A stretch of DNA of 64,000 bases. Origin: Natrinema amylolyticum. Its GTDB lineage: Archaea > Halobacteriota > Halobacteria > Halobacteriales > Natrialbaceae. Positions 1 through 8,882 of the stretch are shown one piece after another. Under the pieces are notes generated by a model. That model did not search any database and was not told the origin of the DNA. It saw only the letters and a program-made list of their open reading frames with translations. Numbering within the stretch: the stretch's first letter is position 1; the number at the start of each line of letters is the position of its first letter. The stretch covers positions 124,001-188,000 of the forward strand of contig NZ_JAIWPJ010000004.1 of NCBI RefSeq assembly GCF_020515625.1. Reading direction: 5' to 3'. The translations under genes and the position numbers were made by a program.

Positions 1-822
1 ACGGAACGCGTCAACGACGTTTCGATACATTACGTGACCGCTGGATCGGGGCCGCCGCTGGTCTTGCTCCACGGCTGGCCACAGACCTGGTACGAGTGGC
101 GAGATGTTATCCCGTCGTTCGCTGCCGATTACACCGTTATCGCGCCTGATCTGCGGGGAATGGGCGATTCGGGGACGCCCCAGTCGGGGTACGACAAGGA
201 CACCGTCGCGACGGATATCCGGCAACTCGTTCACGCGCTCGGGTACGGCGACGAACGTATCGCGCTCGTCGGTCACGACTGGGGGATGCCGACGGCCTAC
301 GCCTACGCGGCCCAGTATCGAGAGGAGGTCGCCGCGCTCTGCGTCCTCGAGGCAGGACTCCCGGGCGTCCGCGAAGACGAAAAACGTCACTTCTGGCACA
401 CCCGGTTTCACGGCGTTCAGGACCTGCCGGAGCGACTCGTCGCCGGTCGGGAACGACTGTACCTCGAGTGGTTCTACAAGGAGGGCGCGTACGATCCCTC
501 CGCGATCGATTCGGACGCCCGAGGCGAGTACGTTCGCTGTTACTCCCAGCCCGGCGGACTTCGCGGGGGCTTCGAGTACTACCGCGCATACGACGACGAC
601 GCCGAGAACAACGCGGCCCACGCCGAAACGCCCCTCGAGATACCGGTACTCGCACTCGGCGGTGCGGCGTCGTTCCGCAGCCTCCCGATCGAGGATATGA
701 ACGCGGTCGCCATCGACGTCGAGGGAGAGGTCTTCGAGAACGCCGGTCACTGGATCCCCGAGGAGCGCCCTGAGTACTTCGTCGAACGGGTCGGTTCGTT
801 TCTCGAAACCGCGATGGAGTAA
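1..822 (+). CDS. alpha/beta hydrolase, epoxide hydrolase-like (5' end outside window)
   Basis: The reading frame is open from base 1 (T-E-R-V-N-D-V-S-I-H-Y before the first internal GTG at 34), so the true start lies upstream of the window. The order is that of an alpha/beta hydrolase: an oxyanion-loop HGW near base 73, a nucleophile elbow GHDWG near 271-285 with Asp rather than Ser as nucleophile, and a C-terminal AGHW with the general-base His near 748. Asp in the elbow is typical of epoxide hydrolases and haloalkane dehalogenases, which act through an ester intermediate. The substrate cannot be read from the sequence. It converges on the thiolase operon that follows. Confidence 0.85.
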   Translation, partial: TERVNDVSIHYVTAGSGPPLVLLHGWPQTWYEWRDVIPSFAADYTVIAPDLRGMGDSGTPQSGYDKDTVATDIRQLVHALGYGDERIALVGHDWGMPTAYAYAAQYREEVAALCVLEAGLPGVREDEKRHFWHTRFHGVQDLPERLVAGRERLYLEWFYKEGAYDPSAIDSDARGEYVRCYSQPGGLRGGFEYYRAYDDDAENNAAHAETPLEIPVLALGGAASFRSLPIEDMNAVAIDVEGEVFENAGHWIPEERPEYFVERVGSFLETAME

Positions 823-853
823 GTCTCGGTCCGAAAAAGGAGAGTTGTACCGA

Positions 854-2011
854 CTACCGTTCCAGAATGTTCACGCAGGAGACCGCTCCGGTCGCGTTGC
901 GGCCGATACCGATGTTGTGTTGCATCCCGACTTCTGCGTCGGGAACCTGTACGTCGCCGGCTTCGCCTCGTAGCTGTTCGAAGATTTCGGCGATCTGTGC
1001 GACGCCGGTGGCCCCGATCGGGTGCCCCTTCGAAAGGAGACCTCCGGAGGGGTTGACCGGCTTCTCACCGTCCAAGTGGGGGATGCCGTCGTCGATAAAG
1101 GCACCGCCCTCGCCCTGTTCACAGAAGCCGAGGTCCTCGTACGTGATCAGCTCGGTAATGGAGAAGCAGTCGTGGACCTCGGCGACGTCGATGTCGTCGG
1201 GACCGTAGCCCGATCGCTCATAGGCCATGCTCGAGGCCTGTCTCGAGGCCGGGAAGTTCGTCAGCGCCAGATCGTCGCCGCGCATGAACGAGTCGGTCGA
1301 GAGCCCGTAGCCGGCGACTCGAACCGGCGCGTCGGTGAACTCGCGGGCGCGCTCGTCGTTGGTCACGAGCACCGCACACGCGCCGTCGGTCACGGGACAG
1401 CAGTCGTAGAGGTTCAGCGGGTACGAGACCGTCGCCGAGTCCTTGACGTCGTCGACCGAACACTCGAACTGCTGGTGGGCGTGGGGATACTTCGTCCCGT
1501 TCTCGTGGTTCTTGACGGAGACCTCCGCGATCTGTTCGCGGGTAGTCTCGTACTGGTCCATGTGGCGCGTCGCTCGCATCCCGAAGAACGCGGGCATCGT
1601 CACACCGCGCCCGCGCCAGACGCGCTCGAGGGCGGCACTGCCGATGAGTCCCTCCGTCGAGTCGAGCATTTTCTCCGCGCCGATGACGAGCGCGACTTCG
1701 ACATCGCCGGCCTTGACGGCCTGAACGGCGTTTCGGAAGGCGTCACTACCGGTGGCACAGGCGTTGACGATCTGGGTCGCCGGCTTCTCGAAGAGACCCG
1801 TGGCGTGTGCGACGGAAGCGCCCGAGGATCCCTCGTTCGCGATGTCGAGCGTCCCGTACCAGATCGCGTCGATGTCAGCGGTCGGGTTGATGCCGTGATC
1901 GACGCTCTCGACGAGATCGAGGTACGCCCCCTCGAGGAGGTCGTCGAACGACCACTCGTACTTCTCGCCGAAGTCGATGATGCCCGAGCCGACGACGTGT
2001 GCGTCGGTCAT
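854..2011 (-). CDS. thiolase family protein (SCP2/acetyl-CoA acetyltransferase type)
   Basis: A 385-residue thiolase-fold protein of the SCP2/archaeal type. The nucleophilic Cys is present at about residue 85 (VNACATG). A His-containing EVHDCF motif and a C-terminal SKGHPIGATG motif complete the usual active site, so thiolysis or Claisen condensation of acyl-CoA is plausible. It is the last gene of a tight operon: its start overlaps the stop of the DUF35 gene by 4 bp, and that gene overlaps the HMGCS-like gene. Known archaeal complexes combine thiolase, DUF35 and HMG-CoA synthase to channel acetoacetyl-CoA. Here the synthase-like partner looks catalytically altered, so catabolic use is equally possible. 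Confidence 0.88.
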   Translation of the reverse strand: MTDAHVVGSGIIDFGEKYEWSFDDLLEGAYLDLVESVDHGINPTADIDAIWYGTLDIANEGSSGASVAHATGLFEKPATQIVNACATGSDAFRNAVQAVKAGDVEVALVIGAEKMLDSTEGLIGSAALERVWRGRGVTMPAFFGMRATRHMDQYETTREQIAEVSVKNHENGTKYPHAHQQFECSVDDVKDSATVSYPLNLYDCCPVTDGACAVLVTNDERAREFTDAPVRVAGYGLSTDSFMRGDDLALTNFPASRQASSMAYERSGYGPDDIDVAEVHDCFSITELITYEDLGFCEQGEGGAFIDDGIPHLDGEKPVNPSGGLLSKGHPIGATGVAQIAEIFEQLRGEAGDVQVPDAEVGMQHNIGIGRNATGAVSCVNILER

Positions 2012-2427
2012 CGTTTCACCTCCCGGGGAACCGAGAACTTGAAGGAGTTGATCGGCCGCTCACCGTCGTCGAACAGTTCGCGGAACCGGGCGACGACCTC
2101 GGTCCCGACCGACAGCTCGTCGAGGTCCGTCTCGGTCAGCAGGCCGTAGACGCGAGCGGATTCGCCGGAGCCGTCTTCCTGTGGCAAGTCGACGATCGCT
2201 AGTGGCTGTGGCACCTCGATATCGTCGGGAAGGTACTCTTGGACGACGAAGGTCTTGATCTCGCCCCGCTCGGCGAGTTGCACCTCTTCGAACGTCGCCG
2301 GTGCGTCGCCACAGCGTTTGCACGTCCGCTTTTCGTCCGGAAACGACACGTAGCCACACGACTGGCACTCGAATGCCAGCAGGCGTTGATCTTGTTCTCT
2401 GGTTCGGTGATATCGTGGTCCACTCAT
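2008..2427 (-). CDS. DUF35 zinc-ribbon/OB-fold protein, thiolase partner
   Basis: This 139-residue protein has an N-terminal zinc ribbon with two Cys pairs (CQSCG and CKRCG, about residues 21-40), then an OB-fold region with the IVDLPQEDG strand typical of DUF35. Such proteins bridge thiolase-fold enzymes with HMGCS-like or hydratase partners and help bind CoA esters. It overlaps both neighbours by 4 bp (ATGA-type junctions), which suggests translational coupling and a stable three-protein complex. It has no obvious catalytic residues of its own. Confidence 0.9.
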   Translation of the reverse strand: MSGPRYHRTREQDQRLLAFECQSCGYVSFPDEKRTCKRCGDAPATFEEVQLAERGEIKTFVVQEYLPDDIEVPQPLAIVDLPQEDGSGESARVYGLLTETDLDELSVGTEVVARFRELFDDGERPINSFKFSVPREVKR

Positions 2428-3419
2428 GCGTTTGGCACCCCCTGGTAATCGTATCGCTCGCGGTACTCGAGGTGCTTGGTGTACGGAACGTACTCCTTGG
2501 CCTCGAGTTGCTCCGAGACGGTCAACCCGTCGGGGTCGTTCGCTCCGTCGGCAACCGAGACGACGAAAGCGTCGGCACCACCCTGGCCGTAGGCGACGGC
2601 ACCGATCGTCGAGCCCGGGTCGACGGATTCGATCGCGTGCGCCAGATCGAGCAGCAGCGTCGCCGTTCCCGCGTAGCCGACCTCATTGAACGTCGACACG
2701 CGTTCGGCGTCGATCGGCTCGAGCGCCGTTCGGGCGAGCCGGAACCCGGGAGCGCTGGCGACGCCGTACTCGGGATCGGAGTCGGCCTCGGCTCGGTCGA
2801 AAGCCGTCGACACCGCCGGTGCGACGCCCTGACGCCGTTCGAACCGGGCGTCGCCAGCGGTAGCTGATTCGCCGTGTTCGCGGTGACGTTCGAGGAACCC
2901 CGTGGTCGCCTGGCCGATCGCGTCGATGGTCGCCATCGGATCGTCGCGTTCCGGTCGGAGAACGAGAGCGCCGGCACCGGCACCCATCGTCGACTCGTCA
3001 TCGCCGCCGGATTCGACGGGCATGATGTCGACTGACGCGACGACGACAGGCTCGTCGGTCGCGCGAACGTACTCACAGGCCGTCGCCAGCGCGTCGGCCG
3101 CCGCACGGCCGCTGGCCTGGAAATCACCGGTTCGGACGTCGGTCGACATATCGGCTCTGTACGCGATTTGAGCCGCGATGCCGTGTTCGGCGAATTGGTC
3201 GCTAATACTCGCCGTAAATACCGCTGCAACGTCCGCAACAGACGTTTTCGATCGCTCAAGGGCTGTCGTCGTCGCCTCGCTCGCCATCGTTACGTGGTTT
3301 TCGTCGCGAGCGGGAACCGCACTCTCACCCTGTCCGCGGCCGCCGTGTTGGGCAGCGATGTCGCTGCGATCAATTCGATACAGCGGAACGTAGCCGCCAG
3401 CACCGTCAATTACAACCAT
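2424..3419 (-). CDS. HMG-CoA synthase-like protein lacking the catalytic Cys
   Basis: A 331-residue thiolase-superfamily protein of the HMG-CoA synthase-like group. The N-terminal DENHVTMASEA stretch matches the region holding the synthase Glu. The segment expected to carry the nucleophilic Cys reads TGDFQASGRAA (about residues 98-107), with no Cys, and no clear His-x-Pro motif is seen later. The C-terminal tail (EYVPYTKHLEYRERY) resembles tails of archaeal HMGCS homologues. As first gene of the operon it probably serves as a scaffold or non-canonical enzyme with the DUF35 and thiolase proteins. True HMG-CoA synthase activity for isoprenoid synthesis looks unlikely. Confidence 0.75.
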   Translation of the reverse strand: MVVIDGAGGYVPLYRIDRSDIAAQHGGRGQGESAVPARDENHVTMASEATTTALERSKTSVADVAAVFTASISDQFAEHGIAAQIAYRADMSTDVRTGDFQASGRAAADALATACEYVRATDEPVVVASVDIMPVESGGDDESTMGAGAGALVLRPERDDPMATIDAIGQATTGFLERHREHGESATAGDARFERRQGVAPAVSTAFDRAEADSDPEYGVASAPGFRLARTALEPIDAERVSTFNEVGYAGTATLLLDLAHAIESVDPGSTIGAVAYGQGGADAFVVSVADGANDPDGLTVSEQLEAKEYVPYTKHLEYRERYDYQGVPNA

Positions 3420-3943
3420 CGGGTCGACACCTCCGTTGGTACATCATGATGGAATCAACGTGTGGTGTGACGACAACTGACATAATAAGTGTACGGGTCT
3501 CTGGAGAGACGGTTGCGTTAGCATCTCGAAGACGGGTCATCCGCATGGTGAGAACCCATACTGTGGCGTCGTAGACGAAACTGTTCGATTGATTACCTAT
3601 AGGAAAGTGTCGATGGATTCGGAGAATTCGATGCCGGATTATTGTAGTGGGACCGTTTACTCGAGTCTGATGGCACGCTGATAATGAGTCGAGTTCACGT
3701 GTCACACTAAAATTCGGCCAACTATAATTAACACCCTTAGGGTGTTATTCAGATATTGGTCCACGTATTCGCTCCCTCGATAAAAAAGGGATGAATTGGC
3801 CATATTGTATAAGGTATACAAAGAAGCTCTAGTTGGTTGGTTTCAGTCACCTAACGATTGAGTTAGAGGTCCGAATTCGGCGAACTGGAGAGACACGCGA
3901 GGGGAAAGGTATTAGCATCTGACCGACGATGTGAAGGACACAC
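3420..3943. other. Divergent intergenic region, AT-rich
   Basis: This 524-bp region separates the HMGCS-like operon (leftward) from a thiolase gene (rightward). It is clearly richer in A and T than its surroundings and shows no convincing reading frame. It carries a 19-nt palindrome at 3729-3747, listed separately, and TATA-like stretches around 3780-3830. It probably holds the promoters of both units. Confidence 0.6.
3729..3747. promoter_or_regulatory. 19-nt palindrome, candidate operator
   Basis: The sequence TAACACCCTTAGGGTGTTA is a perfect inverted repeat with 9-nt arms around one central base. A copy with a single arm mismatch occurs at 32606-32624, upstream of the dihydrolipoyl dehydrogenase gene. 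Two occurrences in intergenic DNA suggest the operator of a shared dimeric regulator. The regulator is not identified. Confidence 0.55.
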
Positions 3944-5092
3944 ATGAAAGACGCAGTTATCGTCGACGCAGTACGAACACCGTTCGGCAAACGAGACGGA
4001 TCCTTCCGGGACACCCATCCACAGGATCTCGCTGCAGAACCCCTGACGGCGCTCCGCGAGCGCAACGGTTTCGAGCCCGAAACGATTGAAGACGTCATCT
4101 ACGGCTGTGTTTCGCCGGTCGACGAGCAGGGACTCAACATCGCTCGACTTGCTCCGATGGTCGCCGGCTGGGGTGACGTGGTTCCGGGCGTCCAGCTCAA
4201 CCGGATGTGCGGATCGGGCCAGCAGGCAACGAACTTCGCGGCAGCCAATATCATGGCCGATCAGCACGACGTTCTCATCGCGGGCGGAGTCGAACACATG
4301 ACGCGGGTCCCGATGGGCTCCGACGGCGACGGCGTTACCGACACGTACTTCGAACACTTCGACGAACTCACGACCCAAGGTGAAGGAGCCGAACGAATCG
4401 CCGAGGAGTACGACCTCTCACGGGAGGCCGTCGACGAAATCGCCGTCGACTCCCAACGCCGCTGGGGCGAAGCCTGGGAGGAGGGCCGATACGACGACCA
4501 AGTCGTGCCCGTCGAGACCGAACTCGACGGCGAGGAGATCGTCGTCGACAAAGACGAGCATCCCCGACCCAACACCGATCTCGAGACGCTCTCGAACCTA
4601 CCGCTCTCATTCCGCGAGGAGGGCGACGGCGTCCACCATCCAGGCAACGCCTCGGGGATCGTCGACGGTTCGAGCGCGCTGTTGCTTGCGAGCCAAGAGG
4701 CCGCCGAAGAACACGGCTGGGAGCCGATGGCTCGCGTTGTCCAGACGGAAGTCGTCGGCGTCGATCCCCTGACGATGCTGAAGGGACCGATTCCCGCGAC
4801 CGAGCAAGTGCTCGAGAAAGCCGACATGGATATCGGCGACATCGATCTGTTCGAGGTCAACGAGGCGTTCGCCTCCGTCGTCGGGGCCTGGCTCGAGGAG
4901 ACCGGTGCGTCGTGGGAGGATACAAACGTGAACGGAGGGGCGATCGCCCACGGGCACCCGCTGGGTGCGACCGGGGCGATGTTGCTGACCAAACTCGCTC
5001 ACGAACTCGAGCGCACCGGCCAGGACACTGCGCTATCGACGATGTGTATCGGCTTCGGTCAGGGCGTCGCGACCATCCTCGAGCGCGTCTGA
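3944..5092 (+). CDS. acetyl-CoA C-acyltransferase (thiolase)
   Basis: A 382-residue canonical degradative/biosynthetic thiolase. It begins with AVRTPFGKRDG, has the acyl-accepting Cys in NRMCGSGQQ (residue 89), the His in AIAHGHPLGATG, and the second active-site Cys in MCIGFGQG near the C-terminus. It would cleave 3-oxoacyl-CoA to acetyl-CoA and a shortened acyl-CoA, or run in reverse. The gene stands alone, facing away from the HMGCS-like operon. A decayed dihydrolipoyl dehydrogenase fragment abuts its stop codon on the other strand. Confidence 0.93.
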   Translation: MKDAVIVDAVRTPFGKRDGSFRDTHPQDLAAEPLTALRERNGFEPETIEDVIYGCVSPVDEQGLNIARLAPMVAGWGDVVPGVQLNRMCGSGQQATNFAAANIMADQHDVLIAGGVEHMTRVPMGSDGDGVTDTYFEHFDELTTQGEGAERIAEEYDLSREAVDEIAVDSQRRWGEAWEEGRYDDQVVPVETELDGEEIVVDKDEHPRPNTDLETLSNLPLSFREEGDGVHHPGNASGIVDGSSALLLASQEAAEEHGWEPMARVVQTEVVGVDPLTMLKGPIPATEQVLEKADMDIGDIDLFEVNEAFASVVGAWLEETGASWEDTNVNGGAIAHGHPLGATGAMLLTKLAHELERTGQDTALSTMCIGFGQGVATILERV

Positions 5093-5301
5093 AACGCCGA
5101 TAGCCGGTACGGACTCGATTTCGGTAACGAGATTCGACGCGGTCACCAGTGCCTTCGAGGGGACACAGCCGTAATTGAGACACGTTCCGCCGATGCCGTC
5201 TCGTTCGCCGAGCGTGACGTTTCGATCGCGTTGTGTAGCCGAATCGAACTGGTGCACCCGCCCGGCCTACCGCCGATTACGAAAACGTCGGTTGCTGCAT
5301 G
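5093..5301 (-). pseudogene. dihydrolipoyl dehydrogenase fragment (N-terminal remnant)
   Basis: Read leftward, two frames together give the start of a dihydrolipoyl dehydrogenase. One frame encodes ATDVFVIGGRPGG (5295 downwards), the FAD-binding loop with one Gly changed. A shifted frame then encodes GIGGTCLNYGCVPSKAL with the redox Cys pair, ending at ESVPAIGV beside the thiolase stop. The DNA closely follows the start of the intact gene at 31030-32433. The break in frame and loss of everything after about 70 codons mark it as a dead partial copy. Confidence 0.8.
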
Positions 5302-5548
5302 CACAGACCGTCGTCCGACTACCGAATCGTGATACCGTAGACCGTCCCCTGTCACGGTCAGTGTTCGACGCTGTTCTCCGTTTAGTTCGTTCCCCCTCCT
5401 GGTCTTTCGACTAATGCAGGTATCACCCGACGGTGATTTTCAATGACGGGGCGAGTCGACGAACAGGGGACCCCAATCTACTTAACCAAATTGTCCGTAT
5501 CTTCGGTAGTCATGTGGTCGCAACCTCCGACTGAAAACGGTGATCAGC

Positions 5549-6616
5549 GTGTCAGATAACGATCGGTATCTGGACAGGCTCGTCGACGAAGGTGCGTTAC
5601 GACGGTATCTCGAGGACGTGCTCGGCGAAGCCGAGTCCGTCTCGGTCCTCCGCCACGACGAAGGCCATTCGAACGAGACGTTGTTCGTCGAGTGGGACGA
5701 CCGGGAGTTCGTGGTGCGTCGGCCACCCGCCGGAGAAACCGCAGACACGGCTCACGAGGTTCTCCGGGAGTATCGAACGATCGACGCCCTACAGGAGACG
5801 GCAGTACCGGTTCCGGAGACCGTTATCGCGTGCGAGGACGAGTCGATAATCGGCAGCGAGTTCTACGTCATGGTTCGAGAAGCGGGAGACGTCCTCAGAG
5901 ACGCGGAACCCGAACGGTTCGCGACGCCCGAGTATCGGTCCCGGATCGGCGAGGAATTAGTCGATGCGCTCGCGAGCATCCACTCAGTTGACTATGAAGC
6001 GGTCGGACTGGGCGACTTCGGTCGACCGGCCGGATTCACCGAACGGCAGGTCGACCGATGGCGACAACAACTCGAGTGGGCGTTCGAGGTAACAGAAAAC
6101 GAGCGCGAAGTACCCGAACTCGAGGCGATCGGTGACTGGCTTCAGGAACACGTTCCGTCGAGCCACGCCCACACGCTGGTTCACGGGGATTACAAACTCG
6201 ACAATGTGCTGTTCGAACCGGGCGTCCCGCCGCAGCTGGGTGCCATTTTCGACTGGGAACTCTCTACGCTCGGCGACCCCCTCACCGATCTGGGGTGGAT
6301 GCTACTCTTCTGGCATGATCCGTCGGACCCGGAACCCGCGATGCCGGAACTGATGGGGACGTTCATGGCTCGAGAAGGGTATCCCACTCGAGACGAACTC
6401 GTCGAGCGATACGAGCGACAGACCGGCGTCGAATTCGAAAATCGTCGCTTCTATCAGGTTCTCGCAGCGTACAAGATGGCCGGACTCGGCGAGATGTTCT
6501 TCCGGCGGTATCTCGAGGGGAACTCGGCAGATCCCTTGTATCCGAAGATGGAAGACGGCGTGCCGCTTCTCGCTGAACAGACGCTTGCACTCATCGAGGG
6601 CGAGAATCGCCTCTGA
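5549..6616 (+). CDS. phosphotransferase family protein (ACAD10/11-like APH fold)
   Basis: About 355 residues with the aminoglycoside-phosphotransferase kinase fold. The catalytic-loop motif HGDYKLDNVLF lies near residue 211 and the metal-binding IFDWE near 233, followed by STLGDPLTDLGW, which is characteristic of the ACAD10/ACAD11-associated group. These kinases are linked to acyl-CoA metabolism, and in the mammalian homologues to phosphorylation of 4-hydroxyacyl-CoAs. A GTG at 5549 gives MSDNDRYLDRL; a GTG three codons upstream (5540) is also possible. An acyl-CoA dehydrogenase gene follows on the same strand, supporting a joint role. Confidence 0.85.
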   Translation: MSDNDRYLDRLVDEGALRRYLEDVLGEAESVSVLRHDEGHSNETLFVEWDDREFVVRRPPAGETADTAHEVLREYRTIDALQETAVPVPETVIACEDESIIGSEFYVMVREAGDVLRDAEPERFATPEYRSRIGEELVDALASIHSVDYEAVGLGDFGRPAGFTERQVDRWRQQLEWAFEVTENEREVPELEAIGDWLQEHVPSSHAHTLVHGDYKLDNVLFEPGVPPQLGAIFDWELSTLGDPLTDLGWMLLFWHDPSDPEPAMPELMGTFMAREGYPTRDELVERYERQTGVEFENRRFYQVLAAYKMAGLGEMFFRRYLEGNSADPLYPKMEDGVPLLAEQTLALIEGENRL

Positions 6617-6808
6617 TGGCCACCGAGGCAGGAAATATGGGGGAAAGTAGGGAGACGAACGCCATCGGTGAGCGGGTGTAAATCGCGTCGACATCCGGAT
6701 CGAAATGTGACGATTAAAATAAATAAAATATGATCTATCGGCGTCATTCTCCGAGTGTCGCCTGACTAACCAGAACCCTTTACTTGGGACCGGGTGACAC
6801 ATACGGTA

Positions 6809-7951
6809 ATGCTATCCCTCTCAGCGGAACAGGAGTTGGTCGTATCGTCACTCGAGGATCTCGCCGCGTCGGAGTTTGCCGACGCCGCGTTCTCGTGGAA
6901 CGGGGACCTCCCGATAGAGAACATCGAACTGCTCGCCGACCGCGGTTTTCTCGGATTGAATATCGCAGAGGAGTACGGCGGCGGCGGGATGGGTGAATTC
7001 GAAGCGATGCTCAGCATCGAAGCGGTCGGACGGGTCTGCCCCGACACGGCCGAGTACCTCTACAACCAACAGATGGTCGCACCCCGAGCGATCGAAATGT
7101 TCGGCTCCGAAGCCGTCAAAGACCGATACCTCCCGGGCGTCACCGCTGGTGACGAAAGTATCGCGGTCGCGATTTCCGAGCCGCAAGCCGGATCGGATGT
7201 CGGGGCGATGACCACCCGCGTCGAAGCTGCGGACGGCGACCTCGTGTTGAACGGGGAAAAGGTATGGGTGAGCAACATTCCGCACGCATCGGCCGTCGTC
7301 GTCTGGGCGAAGTTCCCGGACGGACACGGTTCGGTGGTCGTTGACCTCGAGGACAACGAGGATCGGGTCGAGATCGAACAACACTACACGAACATGGCGG
7401 GCCACACGCAGACGCAGTTCCGCATGCACGACATCGTCGTCCCTGAGGAACACGTGCTGACTCGAGGGAAGGGAGGGTTCAAACAACAGCTCCAAGCATT
7501 AAACTGGGAGCGTCTCGGGAGCGCAACGCTCGCGAATACGATTGCGCGATGTGCACTCGACAGGGCGTTGGAGTACGGCCAGCAGCGCGAGCAGTTCGAT
7601 CAGCCGATCGCGGACTTTCAGGGGATCGAGTGGAAGCTCGCGGATATGGTCAAAGAGCTCGAAGCGTCACGGTCGCTGACGTACCGAGCAGCGATGAACG
7701 CGGAAGAACAGGGTCGAATCCCGGACCGTTTGGACGCCTCGTTGGCGAAACTCTACTCCGGCGAGATGGTCGAGACAGTGGTCAGCGAGGCGCTGCAGAT
7801 CCACGGTGCAAACGGCTACCAGCAGGGACACGCACTCGAGTACCTCTACAGACTCGCCCGCGGCCGTCGGCTCGCGGCGGGAACCGACGAGATTCAGAAG
7901 AACCAGATCGCGGCGGCGCTCAAACGTGACGGGCTTCCGTCGCTGACCTAA
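6809..7951 (+). CDS. acyl-CoA dehydrogenase
   Basis: A flavin-dependent acyl-CoA dehydrogenase of about 380 residues, with N-terminal helices (LSLSAEQELVVSSLEDL), a middle FAD-contact stretch (SEPQAGSD) and a C-terminal IHGANGYQQG segment. The position of the catalytic Glu in medium-chain enzymes (EGT-x-EIQ) reads AAGTDEIQ here, so the base must come from another place, as in isovaleryl-CoA-type enzymes. ATG at 6809 is preferred; a GTG at 6794 in the same frame would add five residues. It probably works with the upstream phosphotransferase, as the two domains are fused in eukaryotic ACAD10/11. Confidence 0.9.
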   Translation: MLSLSAEQELVVSSLEDLAASEFADAAFSWNGDLPIENIELLADRGFLGLNIAEEYGGGGMGEFEAMLSIEAVGRVCPDTAEYLYNQQMVAPRAIEMFGSEAVKDRYLPGVTAGDESIAVAISEPQAGSDVGAMTTRVEAADGDLVLNGEKVWVSNIPHASAVVVWAKFPDGHGSVVVDLEDNEDRVEIEQHYTNMAGHTQTQFRMHDIVVPEEHVLTRGKGGFKQQLQALNWERLGSATLANTIARCALDRALEYGQQREQFDQPIADFQGIEWKLADMVKELEASRSLTYRAAMNAEEQGRIPDRLDASLAKLYSGEMVETVVSEALQIHGANGYQQGHALEYLYRLARGRRLAAGTDEIQKNQIAAALKRDGLPSLT

Positions 7952-7972
7952 ACCGAATCCCCTCTCATCGAG

Positions 7973-8752
7973 TCAGGAGGTGTACTCCCGGTCGTACTCG
8001 GGCTCCCGTCCGTCGCTGAACGCTCGAACCGCCTCGACGTGTTCCTCGTCATTGACACAGTTCCACTGGTACTCGATCGCGCGTTCGCAGTGTGTCTCGA
8101 AGTCCTGTTGTGGGTCGACAAGTTGTTTCGTCTGCTGGACCGCTGTGGCGGGAAGGTCGCGGACCGTTTCGGCGAACTCCCGCGCGGAAGCCAACGGGTT
8201 GCTCGAGACGCCCGCGGCGAGTCCGAGTTCCTCGGCGGCGTCGGGCGTGATGTCCTTTCCGGTCAGCAGGTACTCGCGGGCTTTCGCCTCCCCGATGAGT
8301 CGCGGCAGTAGCCACGCACCACCGTCGCCCGGAACGAGACCGATCCGAACGAACCCCTCTCGGAGGACGGCGTCTTCCCCGACGTATCGAATGTCGCAGG
8401 CGAGCGCAAAGTCACATCCGGCGCCGATCGCGGGCCCGTTGACGGCTGCGACGGTCGGCTTCCGCATACTCCGGAGCTGACGAACGACGTTCTGGACGCT
8501 CCACAGGTACGCGCCGTACTCCTCTTTCGACAGCGAACTCCAGTCCGGCATGCTCTCGACATCGGCTCCGGAACAGAAGCCGTCTCCGGCCCCGGTGAGG
8601 ACGACAGCGTACGCCTCGTCGTCGTCTCGAGCCCGTCGCAGCGTCTCGTTCAACTCGAGGATCATCTCCCGGTGGAACGCGTTGTAGACCGCCGGCCTGT
8701 CGAGCGTGATCAGTGCGTATCCGTCTTCGCACTCGTATTCTACGTCGGACAT
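7973..8752 (-). CDS. enoyl-CoA hydratase/isomerase family protein
   Basis: A 259-residue crotonase-fold protein with the oxyanion-hole segments FCSGADVESM and AIGAGCDFALACD. The two Glu residues used by classical hydratases are not kept: the first position is Asp (GAGCD) and the second aligns with Phe in the REGFVRIG stretch. It may therefore be an isomerase, hydrolase or C-C lyase rather than a hydratase. It converges with the acyl-CoA dehydrogenase gene and lies downstream of the MmgE/PrpD gene on the same strand. Confidence 0.87.
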   Translation of the reverse strand: MSDVEYECEDGYALITLDRPAVYNAFHREMILELNETLRRARDDDEAYAVVLTGAGDGFCSGADVESMPDWSSLSKEEYGAYLWSVQNVVRQLRSMRKPTVAAVNGPAIGAGCDFALACDIRYVGEDAVLREGFVRIGLVPGDGGAWLLPRLIGEAKAREYLLTGKDITPDAAEELGLAAGVSSNPLASAREFAETVRDLPATAVQQTKQLVDPQQDFETHCERAIEYQWNCVNDEEHVEAVRAFSDGREPEYDREYTS

Positions 8753-8882
8753 GGTAGTGAGTTACTCACACACTACCTATCAGGCCGCCGTGGCTTCAGT
8801 CCATCGCTCCATCTTCCGGCCGTAGCGTGATCCTCGAGAGAATCAGCGATCGGGTCGATCCTCGCGGCCGGACAACCAGCGG

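Noticed and set aside
1022-2149. 375-codon plus-strand open frame
   Set aside because: It is the antisense shadow of the thiolase and DUF35 genes.
854-3419. Mevalonate-pathway HMG-CoA synthase operon
   Set aside because: The synthase-like subunit lacks the catalytic Cys and the surroundings are catabolic, so assigning an isoprenoid role would go beyond the evidence.
3406-3705. 99-codon minus-strand frame in the divergent promoter region
   Set aside because: It overlaps the likely promoter of the HMGCS-like operon, has a basic composition and no family similarity that I can see.
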